A stretch of 64,000 bases of DNA from Bordetella parapertussis (lineage in GTDB: Bacteria > Pseudomonadota > Gammaproteobacteria > Burkholderiales > Burkholderiaceae_A): contig CAMDMC010000003.1 in assembly GCA_945901825.1 (NCBI GenBank), forward strand, positions 1-64,000. Direction: 5' to 3'. Below the pieces are notes generated by a model, which saw only the letters and a list, made by a program, of their open reading frames with translations, ran no database searches and was not told the origin of the DNA. The first letter of the stretch is position 1. Each line of letters opens with the position of its first letter. The position numbers were made by a program, and so were the translations under genes. Below are positions 50,111 to 59,376 of this stretch, piece after piece.

Positions 50111-52996
50111 ATGAGCAAGGTATCGTTTAATCCCATTGCCACCACCCAGGCCCTGCAAGAGGGCACTGAAATTAAGAGCACCACCTGCTACATGTGCGCC
50201 TGTCGTTGTGGCATCAATGTACATGTCAAAGACGGGGAGGTGAAGTTTATTGAGGGCAACCCCAACCATCCCCTCAACAAGGGCGTCATCTGCGCCAAGG
50301 GCGGCTCGGGCGTGATGAAGCAGTACTCACCGGCGCGTTTAACCAAGCCCTTGTTGCGTCGACCGGGCACCGATCGTGGTGATGGTCAGTTCGATCCCAT
50401 CTCTTGGGAGCAGGCCTTCGACATGCTCAGCGATCGACTTGGAACAATCCGTCAGACCGATCCGAAAAAATTTGCGCTTTTCACCGGACGCGACCAGATG
50501 CAGGCCCTTACCGGTCTCTTTGCTCGCCAATTTGGCACACCGAACTACGCTGCTCACGGCGGCTTTTGTTCAGTGAACATGGCCGCAGGCATGATCTATT
50601 CCATTGGTGGTTCATTCTGGGAGTTTGGCGGCCCCGACCTTGAGAATGCCAAGCTCTTTATTATGATGGGCACGGCCGAAGACCATCACAGCAACCCGCT
50701 CAAAATGGCGATCTCGAAGTTCAAGCGTGAGGGCGGTAAGTTTATTTCGGTGAACCCGGTGCGCACAGGCTACAGCGCCATCGCCGATGAATGGATCCCC
50801 ATTCGACCTGGAACCGATGGCGCGCTGCTGCTTGCAATTAGCCATGTACTTGTTAATGCAGAGACCTTCGACACGGATTTCGTTGCGCAGTTCACCAATG
50901 GTCCTCAGCTGGTTATTGACGCGCCGGGATCGGAAAAGCATGGCCAGTTTCTTCGTGCCGATGTCGCCGACAAGCCCCCCATCTACGATCAACTCGACCA
51001 GATGGTCTGGGACCAAGACGCGAACAAGGCGGTCTGTATGCGCGAGCGGCCTGCCCGGCCTGCACTGACTGGACGCTTTACCGTCAATGGTATTAACGTG
51101 CGGCCCGCCTTTGAGCTGTTGAAAGAGAGCCTTGCAGACTGCACACCCGAATGGGCGCAGGCCATTACCGGTGTCTCTGCGGCACGCATTGAAAAGCTTG
51201 CTAGAGAAATGGCCGAGGTGGCCATGAACCAGTCCTTCGAACTTCCTATTGCCTGGACCGACTCCTTTGGTAAGCAGTACGACAAGGTGATTGGGCGGCC
51301 TGTTGCCTTTCATGCTATGCGTGGACTTGCGGCTCACAGCAATGGCTTTCAAACGGTACGAGCCTTGGCAAACTTAATGAGTCTTCTAGGCACCATTGAT
51401 CGGCCGGGCGGCTTTTTACACAAGGCGCCGTTTCCTCGTGCCATACCCCCTTCGGTTCGACCACCGAATGGCGAGAGCCAAATTAAACCAGGTGAGCCCC
51501 TTGCCACCACACCGCTGGGCTTTCCCACCTGCCCCGAAGACCTTTGTGTGACTGAATCGGGTGAGCCCATTCGAATCGACAAAGGGTTTTCTTGGGAGCA
51601 TCCTTTGTCTGCCCATGGCCTGATGCACAACGTCATTACCAATGCGTGGAAGGCCGACCCCTACCCCATCGACACGCTCATGATCTTTATGGCGAACATG
51701 GCCTGGAACTCCACCATGAACACCGATCAGGTGCGCGACATGCTTAACGACAAGTCGCCCGATGGAAATTACAAGATTCCTTTCCTCGTGGTCTGTGACG
51801 CCTTTCATAGCGAGATGACTGGCTTTGCCGACCTGGTGCTTCCCGATACAACCTACCTTGAACGCTACGATGCCATGAGTCTTCTTGATCGACCGATCTC
51901 GGAGTTCGACGGGCCATGCGACTCGGTGCGTGTTCCTGTGGTCGAGCCTCTTGGCGACTGCAAGCCCTTTCAGGAGGTACTTGTGGAACTGGCCTCGCGG
52001 CTTAAATTTCCCGCCTTCACCAGGCAGGACGGCAGCCCTAAATTCTCGGGCTACGAAGACTTCATTGTGAACTTCGAGACAGCCCCGGGCAGTGGCATTG
52101 GCTTTCTTGCGGGCTGGCGAGGCAAAGATGGCAAGGCCTCGTTAAAGGGTGAACCCAACCCTAAACAGTGGGAAGCCTACAAGGCAAACAACTGCGTCTT
52201 TCATTACGAGATGCCCGAAGGCCATCGGTTTATGCGCAACTGGAATGCGGGCTACCTTGGCTTTGCCAAAGACAATGGGCTGCGCAAGCTTGATGCCCCA
52301 GTCATGATTCATCTTTACTCGGAGCTTTTGTTGGGCTTTCGGCAGGCTGCCCAGGGTTTACGAAAAGGGCGTCAGCCACCCCAGCACCTGCGTGCGCGTA
52401 TTGAACGCCACTTTAGCCCCTTGCCTTTTTGGAGCGAGCCCCTTGAGCATGCTCTTGTCTCGTCGAAAGACTATCCGCTCTCGGCAGTTACCCAAAGGCC
52501 AATGGCCATGTACCACTCTTGGGATTCTCAAAATGCCTGGCTTCGACAGATTCATTCCCACAACTTTCTCTTCGTGAATGCGGGCACTGCGGCGGCTGCC
52601 GGCATTGCAGACGACCAGTGGATCTGGGTCGAAAGCCCATGGGGTAAAGTTCGCGCCCAGGCAAGGTTGTCTGAGGCCGTGGAGCCGGGAACGGTCTGGA
52701 CCTGGAATGCCATTGGGAAATCAAAGGGTGCCTGGGGTCTTGGCGAAAAGGCCAATGAATCGCAGAAGGGCTTTCTTCTCAACCACCTCATCTCCGAAGA
52801 GCTTCCTCTTGGACCGGAGCCTGGCGCCGCAACCATTAGCAACTCGGACCCGGTCACGGGGCAGGCAGGCTGGTACGACGTTCGCGTGCGTATCTATCCG
52901 GCCGACAAGCACGAACCCAAGCAATCGTTTCCTCAGTTCAAATCCATTTCCGCACCCCCTGGCATGTTAGGCCGTCGTAAGGAGCACAAGGTATGA
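50111..52996 (+). CDS. soeA: Sulfite dehydrogenase (quinone) molybdopterin subunit SoeA
   Basis: A 961-residue DMSO-reductase-family molybdoenzyme. An N-terminal [4Fe-4S] site uses Cys26, Cys29, Cys33 and Cys61; the probable Mo ligand is Cys153 in HGGFCSVNMAAG. There is no Tat signal, so the enzyme stays in the cytoplasm. With the four-cluster ferredoxin and the NrfD/DmsC-like anchor downstream, this is the arrangement of SoeABC, which oxidises cytoplasmic sulfite to sulfate and passes electrons to quinone. It would remove the sulfite made by SuyAB. Polysulfide or thiosulfate reductases share the fold, but they are usually exported. Confidence 0.85.
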   Translation: MSKVSFNPIATTQALQEGTEIKSTTCYMCACRCGINVHVKDGEVKFIEGNPNHPLNKGVICAKGGSGVMKQYSPARLTKPLLRRPGTDRGDGQFDPISWEQAFDMLSDRLGTIRQTDPKKFALFTGRDQMQALTGLFARQFGTPNYAAHGGFCSVNMAAGMIYSIGGSFWEFGGPDLENAKLFIMMGTAEDHHSNPLKMAISKFKREGGKFISVNPVRTGYSAIADEWIPIRPGTDGALLLAISHVLVNAETFDTDFVAQFTNGPQLVIDAPGSEKHGQFLRADVADKPPIYDQLDQMVWDQDANKAVCMRERPARPALTGRFTVNGINVRPAFELLKESLADCTPEWAQAITGVSAARIEKLAREMAEVAMNQSFELPIAWTDSFGKQYDKVIGRPVAFHAMRGLAAHSNGFQTVRALANLMSLLGTIDRPGGFLHKAPFPRAIPPSVRPPNGESQIKPGEPLATTPLGFPTCPEDLCVTESGEPIRIDKGFSWEHPLSAHGLMHNVITNAWKADPYPIDTLMIFMANMAWNSTMNTDQVRDMLNDKSPDGNYKIPFLVVCDAFHSEMTGFADLVLPDTTYLERYDAMSLLDRPISEFDGPCDSVRVPVVEPLGDCKPFQEVLVELASRLKFPAFTRQDGSPKFSGYEDFIVNFETAPGSGIGFLAGWRGKDGKASLKGEPNPKQWEAYKANNCVFHYEMPEGHRFMRNWNAGYLGFAKDNGLRKLDAPVMIHLYSELLLGFRQAAQGLRKGRQPPQHLRARIERHFSPLPFWSEPLEHALVSSKDYPLSAVTQRPMAMYHSWDSQNAWLRQIHSHNFLFVNAGTAAAAGIADDQWIWVESPWGKVRAQARLSEAVEPGTVWTWNAIGKSKGAWGLGEKANESQKGFLLNHLISEELPLGPEPGAATISNSDPVTGQAGWYDVRVRIYPADKHEPKQSFPQFKSISAPPGMLGRRKEHKV

Positions 52997-53652
52997 CTCA
53001 ACTTGCACTTGTTATTGACCTCAATGTCTGCGTGGGCTGTCAGGCCTGCGTCACCAACTGCAAGCAGTGGAACAACAGCTATTCGGCGGGTCCATTGTCA
53101 GACCAGAACCCCTACGATGAAGACCCATCGGGGACCTTCTTTAACCGTGTTCAGACCTACGAGTCGGGCAGTTTTCCCGATGCAATGACCGTGCACTTTC
53201 CCAAAAGCTGCCTGCACTGCGAGGACCCTCCCTGCGTGCCAGTCTGCCCCACAGGGGCGTCCTACAAACGCGAAGAAGATGGCATTGTTCTTGTTGATTA
53301 CGACAAGTGCATTGGCTGCAGTTATTGCGCATGGGCCTGCCCTTACGGTGCGCGCGAGCTTGATGAAGAACGTAAGGTGATGACCAAGTGCACGCTCTGC
53401 GTCGACCGCATCTACAACGAAAACCTTCCTGAGGACCAGCGCAAACCTGTCTGCGTCATGGCCTGCCCAACCAGTGCGCGTCTGTTTGGCGATGTCCACG
53501 ATCCTGACTCCGAGGTGTCCATAGCCATTGCCGAGCGTGCGGGCTATGCACTGATGCCCGAATGGCAGACGCAGCCTGCCAACCAATACCTTCCCCACCA
53601 GAGTTGGCTTGCCTCGATGACGGCAACGGCCAACGAGAAAGAGGAGGTCTAG
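52993..53652 (+). CDS. soeB: Sulfite dehydrogenase iron-sulfur subunit SoeB
   Basis: A 219-residue ferredoxin-like protein with four cysteine groups: CVGCQACVTNCKQWN, CLHCEDPPCVPVCPTGA, CIGCSYCAWACPYGARE and CTLCVDRIYN plus the closing CVMACPTSAR. This is the DmsB/PhsB/SoeB type that links a molybdenum subunit to a membrane anchor. Its start overlaps the soeA stop by four bases, and soeC begins three bases after its own stop. Confidence 0.88.
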   Translation: MTQLALVIDLNVCVGCQACVTNCKQWNNSYSAGPLSDQNPYDEDPSGTFFNRVQTYESGSFPDAMTVHFPKSCLHCEDPPCVPVCPTGASYKREEDGIVLVDYDKCIGCSYCAWACPYGARELDEERKVMTKCTLCVDRIYNENLPEDQRKPVCVMACPTSARLFGDVHDPDSEVSIAIAERAGYALMPEWQTQPANQYLPHQSWLASMTATANEKEEV

Positions 53653-53655
53653 GCG

Positions 53656-54600
53656 ATGCGTCCTCCGTGGTCTATGGTTATTTTTACTGTGCTTGCAGGC
53701 CTGGGACAAGGCCTGCTTGTCATGCTCATCCTTGAGCAATGGGGGAGCTTTTCCAGCCAGCCACCCGCCACCGATAGCCTGGCATTCCTCGGGCCGTCCA
53801 CGCTTGCCTTTGGTCTTTTATTTGCGGGTCTTATTAGCGCCTTCTTTCACCTAGGCCGCCCCTCGCGCGCCTGGCGCTCGGCCTCCCAATGGCGAACCTC
53901 TTGGCTCTCAAGAGAAATTATTGTGATGCCAGTGGTGCTTGGCCTTACCTTTGTTCATGGACTTCAGGGGGTTCTGGGGCTGCCCGAGATCTTTGGCTCT
54001 CTTTGGAAGGTGGTTGCACCTCTCGCGCTCCTCGCCTGTCTTGCCATGTGGATCTGTACGGCCATGATTTACGGCTGCCTTAAGTTTCTACAGGAATGGT
54101 CAACCCCATGGACACCCGCGGCCTTCATTCTTTTTGGACTAACGGGGGGAGCCCTTTTCTTTGGGCTAAGCCGCACCCTTCTTCCCGTTGAAGGTCTTCT
54201 TGTTTCAAAGCCTCTTATTGGCCTTCTGCTGCTAATCAGTCTTGCGGTCAAGGCATTTATTTTTAAACGCAATGCGGGCCTGCGACCGAAGTCGACCCTG
54301 CGCTCGGCCACTGGTATTCCCGGCAATGTTCGACAGGTCAGCATGGGCATCATGGGTGGAAGTTTCAATACACGTGAGTTTTTTCATGGGGTCTCCTTAA
54401 GCCTCATGCGTCAGTTACAGCCCACGGTTCTCATGCTTGCCTTTGTGCTTCCAACGGTCATGCTCTTTAGTCTTCCTTTAACGCCCTTGACTGCAGGCTT
54501 TATTGCGCTCGTTCACCTACTGGGTATGGTTGCAGAGCGCTGGCTTTTCTTTGCACAGGCCAATCATCCGCAGAACCTGTATTACCAAAGGATTGCTTAG
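53656..54600 (+). CDS. soeC: Sulfite dehydrogenase membrane anchor SoeC (DmsC/NrfD type)
   Basis: A 314-residue protein with about eight membrane helices, starting MRPPWSMVIFTVLAGLGQGL, with the DmsC-type segments FHLGRPSRAWRS and TSWLSREIIVMPVVLGLTFV. It anchors SoeAB at the cytoplasmic face and reduces quinone. No heme-ligand pattern is obvious, as expected for this class. The stop codon abuts the next start (TAGATG). Confidence 0.86.
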   Translation: MRPPWSMVIFTVLAGLGQGLLVMLILEQWGSFSSQPPATDSLAFLGPSTLAFGLLFAGLISAFFHLGRPSRAWRSASQWRTSWLSREIIVMPVVLGLTFVHGLQGVLGLPEIFGSLWKVVAPLALLACLAMWICTAMIYGCLKFLQEWSTPWTPAAFILFGLTGGALFFGLSRTLLPVEGLLVSKPLIGLLLLISLAVKAFIFKRNAGLRPKSTLRSATGIPGNVRQVSMGIMGGSFNTREFFHGVSLSLMRQLQPTVLMLAFVLPTVMLFSLPLTPLTAGFIALVHLLGMVAERWLFFAQANHPQNLYYQRIA

Positions 54601-56187
54601 ATGGCAGAAGCCCGTTATTCCAGCGACCCCGCCAGTGCTTCAATGCCCTTCGTTCACCCTAGCCCGCTTCACTTTTCAGGACCATCGCGGGTTGGTGAAC
54701 TGGTGGCCCAGCAGGCTAAGGCGCACGGCGTACAGATCTATGGCATTGATACCGAGACCCGAGTGGAACTTAGCTTTCAAGGCCTCGAGCATTTTCAGCT
54801 TCAGCTAAAGAGTGTTCTTCAACAGGCGGGGCTAACCCCGGGTATGCACATTGCCTTACTTATGCCTAATGGCATTGGAACGCTTGCGAGTCTTCTTGGC
54901 TGTATGGCCAACGATTACTCGGTGAATCCGGTGAACCTTCTGTGCACCGAAGACCAGATGCGCTACATCATCGAGCATTCCGAGGCGCATGCCTTCATTG
55001 TTTCGCAGGAATGGCAGGCACGCGCGCGTGTCCTGTTGAAGGACAGGCCCGCCATGGCCCTTTTGGTGATGGACCCACACCGGCTGGCAATGCCCGTTAT
55101 TGAAAAAGCGGGCAAGAGCCTGGCCATGGGTCCGCACCCCAGGGAGCTTGCCCTGCTGATGTATACAAGCGGCACCACTGGCAGGCCCAAGGGGGTTATG
55201 CTGACTCACAGTAACTTATTAAGCAATGCGGCATCCATTTCGGCTGAGCATCAGCTCACCCAAGCTGACCGGGTCTACGCGGTGCTGCCGCTTTATCACA
55301 TCAATGCCTTTGGGGTCACCATGATGGCAACCCTGTGGCACGCGGGAAGCCTGGCCATGCCGCCAAAGTTTTCGGCCACGCAGTTCTGGGCTCAGGTTAA
55401 CGAGTTTGAATGCAGCTGGATGAACGTGGTGCCCACCATCATTAGTTACCTTATTGACCAGGGGCCCACAGAGCAGAGCAGGCAGGTGAAGTTAAAGTTC
55501 TGTCGGTCAGCCTCTGCCCCCTTGCCACCCGAACACCACAAGGCCTTTGAGGAGATGTTTGAAATTGGTGTCATTGAGACCATGGGTCTTACTGAAACCG
55601 TGGCACCAAGCTTTTCAAACCCCCTTGACCCTGCGCAGCGAAAAATTGGCTCGGTGGGCCGGCCCTCTGGCTGCGAAGCCTTTATTGCAGACGAGCACGG
55701 AGGTGAGCTTCCCATCGGACAGACCGGAGAGGTCATTATTCGTGGCCCCAATGTCACCATGGGCTACTTCAAAAACAAGGAGGGGACGGCCGCTGCCTTC
55801 TTTCCAGATGGCTGGTTGCGCACCGGCGACTTGGGCCAGGTGGATGCCGATGGTTTCTTCTTCATCACCGGGCGTATTAAGGAGCTCATTATTAAAGGCG
55901 GCGAGAACATTGCCCCGCGGGAAATTGATGAGATCTTGCTGCAGCACCCCAGTGTGCTTGATGCTGCGGCAGTGGGTATTCCGCACAAGCATTACGGACA
56001 AGACATTGCCGCCTGCGTGATTTTGAAAGAAGGCCAGACCACTGAGGCCGATGAGCTCATTGACTGGGTAAGGACTCAGCTTGGTCCTTTTAAAACACCT
56101 TCACAAATTCGGCTTGTGGCCGACCTGCCGCGTGGACCGTCGGGTAAGGTTCAGCGGCTTAAACTGGTCGACAGTTTTCTTGGGTAA
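54601..56187 (+). CDS. AMP-forming acyl-CoA ligase, possibly sulfoacetate-CoA ligase
   Basis: A 528-residue ANL-superfamily enzyme: P-loop LLMYTSGTTGRPKGVMLTHS, A5 motif MGLTETVAPSF, hinge DGWLRTGDLGQVDADGFFFI and C-terminal catalytic Lys in RGPSGKVQRLKL. It adenylates a carboxylic acid and joins it to CoA. Its start directly follows the soeC stop, so it is part of the pta-soeABC operon. With a SauS-like acylating dehydrogenase elsewhere in the window, a SauT-type role (sulfoacetate to sulfoacetyl-CoA) is attractive. No residue proves it, and other short acids are possible. Confidence 0.85.
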   Translation: MAEARYSSDPASASMPFVHPSPLHFSGPSRVGELVAQQAKAHGVQIYGIDTETRVELSFQGLEHFQLQLKSVLQQAGLTPGMHIALLMPNGIGTLASLLGCMANDYSVNPVNLLCTEDQMRYIIEHSEAHAFIVSQEWQARARVLLKDRPAMALLVMDPHRLAMPVIEKAGKSLAMGPHPRELALLMYTSGTTGRPKGVMLTHSNLLSNAASISAEHQLTQADRVYAVLPLYHINAFGVTMMATLWHAGSLAMPPKFSATQFWAQVNEFECSWMNVVPTIISYLIDQGPTEQSRQVKLKFCRSASAPLPPEHHKAFEEMFEIGVIETMGLTETVAPSFSNPLDPAQRKIGSVGRPSGCEAFIADEHGGELPIGQTGEVIIRGPNVTMGYFKNKEGTAAAFFPDGWLRTGDLGQVDADGFFFITGRIKELIIKGGENIAPREIDEILLQHPSVLDAAAVGIPHKHYGQDIAACVILKEGQTTEADELIDWVRTQLGPFKTPSQIRLVADLPRGPSGKVQRLKLVDSFLG

Positions 56188-56281
56188 TTGGGTTGATTAA
56201 TGGGCTTGGTCGTTTAAAAGCTCTGTTAGCACTGGATTGAAGAAGACCTCAGCCAAATGCCCAGGCTGACCAGTCATTTAA

Positions 56282-56318
56282 GAGGTAAGCATTCGGTCTG
56301 AACCCGGATGCTTACCTC
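56282..56318. terminator. Strong hairpin between convergent acyl-CoA ligase and GMC oxidoreductase genes
   Basis: GAGGTAAGCAT (56282-56292) and ATGCTTACCTC (56308-56318) form a perfect 11-base stem with a 15-base loop, centred between the two convergent genes and six bases from the GMC stop. No long T-run follows on either side, so it may act as a bidirectional, partly Rho-assisted terminator or as an mRNA-end stabiliser. Confidence 0.6.
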
Positions 56319-56323
56319 AAGAG

Positions 56324-57934
56324 CTAAGCGGCTTGCCGAATAAGATCTGCCGCCTTCTCACCCATCATCATGGCGGCCGCGTTGGTGTTTCCCGAGACCA
56401 GAGTTGGCATCACCGAGCAGTCTACCACCCGCAGGCCTTCAAGTCCTCGAACCTTTAACTCTGGATCCACCACAGCCATCTCATCCTGGCCCATTTTGCA
56501 GGTGCCCGAGGGGTGAAAAATAGTTGCGCCGCTTTCGCGGCAGAACTCGAGAATGTCATCGTCCGAGGCTCTCTGAATTCCTGGCTTAAGCTCCTCTTGC
56601 GTGTAATTGGCCATGGGCTGAGTCTGCGATAACTGCCGCGCGTACTTCACCGAGGCAATGGCGCATTGACGATCGATGGGATGCGTTAGGTAATTGGCCT
56701 TCATGCTAGGACGCTGCCGCGCATCGGGGGCTATGGCATGAACCGAGCCTCTTGAATAGGGCCGCAGCTGACAGACACTAAAAGTAAAGCCTGGGAAAGG
56801 ATGCGGCTTTGCACCAGCCATATCGGCCGAAAGGGTTGCGAAGTGAAACTGAATATCAGGCCTGTTCGAAGGGTCGGTAACGCCTGGCAAGACCTTGGTG
56901 AAGAGCCCGCCTTGATTAATACCAACCCCAAGGGGCCCCCCGCCTGTAAGAAGCCACTGCAGTCCCATCTTCACGGTGCGCAGTGGGCTGCGGAGATCGT
57001 CATTGGTTGTGATGGGTTTTTTGCAGCGGAACAAGAGACGGAACTGAAGATGGTCTTGCAGGTTTTCACCAACCCCCGGTAGATGATGAACAACAGGAAT
57101 GCCAAGGGCCTGCAGGCGATCGGCCTGGCCAACACCTGAACACTCCAGTAGCTGGGGGCTCTGAATGGCACCGGCAGAAAGAATAACTTCTTTACGAACA
57201 CGAACCTGACGGCGCACACCTTTTTGTTCAAACTCCACACCAACGGCCTTCTTGCCTTCAAACAATACGCGAGTGGCCATGGCATGGGTAAGAACCTGAA
57301 GGTTGGTTCGGCTGCGTGCTGGCTTCAAATAGGCAACCGCTGTGCTTGAACGCCATCCGCGTTTGGTAAAGAGCTGGTAGTAGCCTACGCCCTCTTGTTG
57401 GCCATTATTGAAGTCGGCATTGCGCGGAACCCCTAAGGAGTTTGCGCCCGAAATAATGGCCTCCATAAGCTCGTGCTTATTGGCAATGTCGGAGCAATGC
57501 ACGGGACCACTGCCGCCATGGGTTTCCGAGGCACCGCGCGAATTGTTCTCAAACTTCTTGAAGTAAGGAAGAACGTCCGACCAAGACCAGCCAGGGCAGC
57601 CCTGAGCCTGCCAGTCGTCGTAGTCTCGTGGCTGCCCGCGCACATAGACAAGTCCATTAATGGAGGAGGACCCACCAAGGGTTTTACCACGCGGCCAATA
57701 GACCTTGCGCCCCTTCATCTCCGGCTCGGGGTCGGTCTCAAACATCCAGTTGTAAACCGGGTTGAACATGGTCTTGGCATAGCCAATAGGAATGTGAATC
57801 CACAGGTAGTTGTCGGGCGGTCCTGCCTCTAGCAAAACCACATTCGTTCGTCCGTCTTCCGAAAGACGGTTTGCAACCACGCAGCCGGAACTTCCCGCGC
57901 CTACCACCAGGTAGTCTGTGTCAATTATGTCCAT
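56324..57934 (-). CDS. GMC-family FAD-dependent alcohol dehydrogenase (choline dehydrogenase-like)
   Basis: A 536-residue GMC oxidoreductase: FAD motif VVGAGSSGCVVANRLSED near residue 9, GMC signature 1 GKTLGGSSSINGLVYVRG, signature 2 GAIQSPQLLECSGVGQ and the active-site His in FHPSGTCKMG. The family oxidises alcohols such as choline or long alkanols and passes electrons to the respiratory chain. It lies nine bases after the LacI gene and divergent from the DHPS transport operon, so a hydroxyalkanesulfonate such as DHPS is a possible substrate. BetA-like choline oxidation cannot be excluded. Confidence 0.87.
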   Translation of the reverse strand: MDIIDTDYLVVGAGSSGCVVANRLSEDGRTNVVLLEAGPPDNYLWIHIPIGYAKTMFNPVYNWMFETDPEPEMKGRKVYWPRGKTLGGSSSINGLVYVRGQPRDYDDWQAQGCPGWSWSDVLPYFKKFENNSRGASETHGGSGPVHCSDIANKHELMEAIISGANSLGVPRNADFNNGQQEGVGYYQLFTKRGWRSSTAVAYLKPARSRTNLQVLTHAMATRVLFEGKKAVGVEFEQKGVRRQVRVRKEVILSAGAIQSPQLLECSGVGQADRLQALGIPVVHHLPGVGENLQDHLQFRLLFRCKKPITTNDDLRSPLRTVKMGLQWLLTGGGPLGVGINQGGLFTKVLPGVTDPSNRPDIQFHFATLSADMAGAKPHPFPGFTFSVCQLRPYSRGSVHAIAPDARQRPSMKANYLTHPIDRQCAIASVKYARQLSQTQPMANYTQEELKPGIQRASDDDILEFCRESGATIFHPSGTCKMGQDEMAVVDPELKVRGLEGLRVVDCSVMPTLVSGNTNAAAMMMGEKAADLIRQAA

Positions 57935-57943
57935 TTTGCTCTC

Positions 57944-58969
57944 CTAAGGTGCTAGCTTTCGGGCTGGCCCAGTTGATTCTCGAACAATTAGGCTTACATC
58001 AATGTTTAGGCTTTTTGCAATTGTCTCTCCTCGTAACCGCCTGACGAGATAGTCCGCCGCGCGCTCCCACATGAGATCGGTAGGAACACGAACCGTGGTG
58101 AGAGACGGGGAAAAATGCCGTGAGATTTCTAAATCGTCGAACCCAATAATCGAAATCTGTCCTGGGACTTTAAAACCCATGCGCTGACACTCGATTAATG
58201 CGCCGAGTGCAAGAATATCATTGCCACAAATCACAGCCGTAGGCGGCTTAGGCAACGCCATTAGCTGACGCATAGCCTGGCGGGCGCGCTCAAGCTGATA
58301 GGGCTGCTCCACCAAGTAGTGCGCAGGGAGGCTCAGTCCGCAGGCCTTCAGCGCCCGGCGCACCCCCTTCACCCGATCACGGGCTCGATCATTGTGATCG
58401 GTAATACCTGCAATCATGGCAATCCGGGCGTGCCGTAGATCCACTAAGTAACGAACGACCTTATCCATGACTGCTTGGTTATCGAACCCAATGCAGTAGG
58501 CCTCAAGCGGTGCATGATCAACACCCACATGGACATAAGGCAGACGACGCTGAACTAAAAACTGCAGTGACTCGGGCCGCTGACTGCGACCAAAAATTGC
58601 CAAGGCCTCTACCCCGCGGGAGACTAGATTCATGGCCTGCTGCATTTCTTTATCGATGTCATATTCACTGGTGGCCAAAAGCATCTGAAACCCGTGAGCG
58701 GACAGGTTCTTTTGAAAGGCCTGAATACCACTGGCAAATATTGCGTTATCGACCGTAGGAATGAGTAGCCCAATATTACCGCTCCGGTTTAATGACAGGG
58801 CACGGGCTCCCGCATTGGGTACAAAGCCAACTTCTTCAATCACCCGAAGGACTCGAGCCCGAAGCTCCGCACGGACTGAGTCCGGTCGATTCAAGACCCG
58901 CGAGACCGTCGCGGTCGAAACCTCTGCGTGGCGGGCCACATCGATGAGTTTTGGTGTTGGTTTCAACAT
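57944..58969 (-). CDS. LacI-family transcriptional regulator
   Basis: A 341-residue regulator with the LacI helix-turn-helix KLIDVARHAEVSTATVSRVL and hinge NRPDSVRAELRARVLRVIEE, then a periplasmic-binding-like sensor domain (AVICGNDILALGALIECQRM and ISIIGFDDLEIS). The ATG at 58969 gives the family N-terminus; the longer TTG or ATG frame has no support. A typical LacI-type operator with a central CG sits 158 bases upstream, at the promoter of the divergent TRAP operon. It probably represses that operon and its own GMC gene until a DHPS-derived inducer binds. Confidence 0.88.
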   Translation of the reverse strand: MLKPTPKLIDVARHAEVSTATVSRVLNRPDSVRAELRARVLRVIEEVGFVPNAGARALSLNRSGNIGLLIPTVDNAIFASGIQAFQKNLSAHGFQMLLATSEYDIDKEMQQAMNLVSRGVEALAIFGRSQRPESLQFLVQRRLPYVHVGVDHAPLEAYCIGFDNQAVMDKVVRYLVDLRHARIAMIAGITDHNDRARDRVKGVRRALKACGLSLPAHYLVEQPYQLERARQAMRQLMALPKPPTAVICGNDILALGALIECQRMGFKVPGQISIIGFDDLEISRHFSPSLTTVRVPTDLMWERAADYLVRRLRGETIAKSLNIDVSLIVRESTGPARKLAP

Positions 58970-59092
58970 AGGCACCACACAGAAAAGACTCTGGGAGAGC
59001 AGACGCCATATTGGGTCGCAATTGACGCACTGCAAGAATGTACTCGCTTACAAATTATCATATTTTTAGACTAGGACAATCCCTTAGTTTCA

Positions 59093-59140
59093 TTGACTTC
59101 ACCTTATTCATGACTGAAAATCAGTATGTAACCGATTACA
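59093..59140 (+). promoter_or_regulatory. Promoter and LacI-type operator of the TRAP/hpsN operon
   Basis: TTGACT (59093-59098) and GAAAAT (59116-59121), 17 bases apart, make a plausible sigma-70 promoter. TGTAACCGATTACA (59127-59140) is a palindrome with one mismatched pair and a central CG, the usual LacI-family operator form. It covers the expected transcription start and ends where the ribosome-binding site of the first gene begins. Confidence 0.65.
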
Positions 59141-59153
59141 AAAAAGGCCCGTT

Positions 59154-59357
59154 TTGTTCCCCAAACTCTGTTATCGCCTGTCTGCTCTCGGCATCGGGTT
59201 CTACGCCATTTATGCAGTGACCACGAAGTTCGTAAAGCTTCCATTCCAATTGGGTGATCTCGGTGAATTCTTATTGGTCTTTATTTCAGTCGGTTTTTTT
59301 GTAGTTGCCCTGCTTCTCAATGAAAAGCCGGGCGACGAGCAAGACACGTCACTCTAA
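59154..59357 (+). CDS. Small two-helix membrane protein heading the TRAP operon
   Basis: A 67-residue protein with two hydrophobic stretches (LSALGIGFYAIYAVTTKFV and LGEFLLVFISVGFFVVALLL) and a charged tail NEKPGDEQDTSL. A TTG start at 59154 lies six bases after AAAAAAGG. The gene lies between the LacI operator and the TRAP binding-protein gene (19 bases on), so it is cotranscribed. I do not recognise a family. TRAP operons sometimes include such an uncharacterised membrane peptide, perhaps a transporter stabiliser. Confidence 0.6.
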   Translation: MFPKLCYRLSALGIGFYAIYAVTTKFVKLPFQLGDLGEFLLVFISVGFFVVALLLNEKPGDEQDTSL

Positions 59358-59376
59358 TTACTCCAGGAGACTTAAA

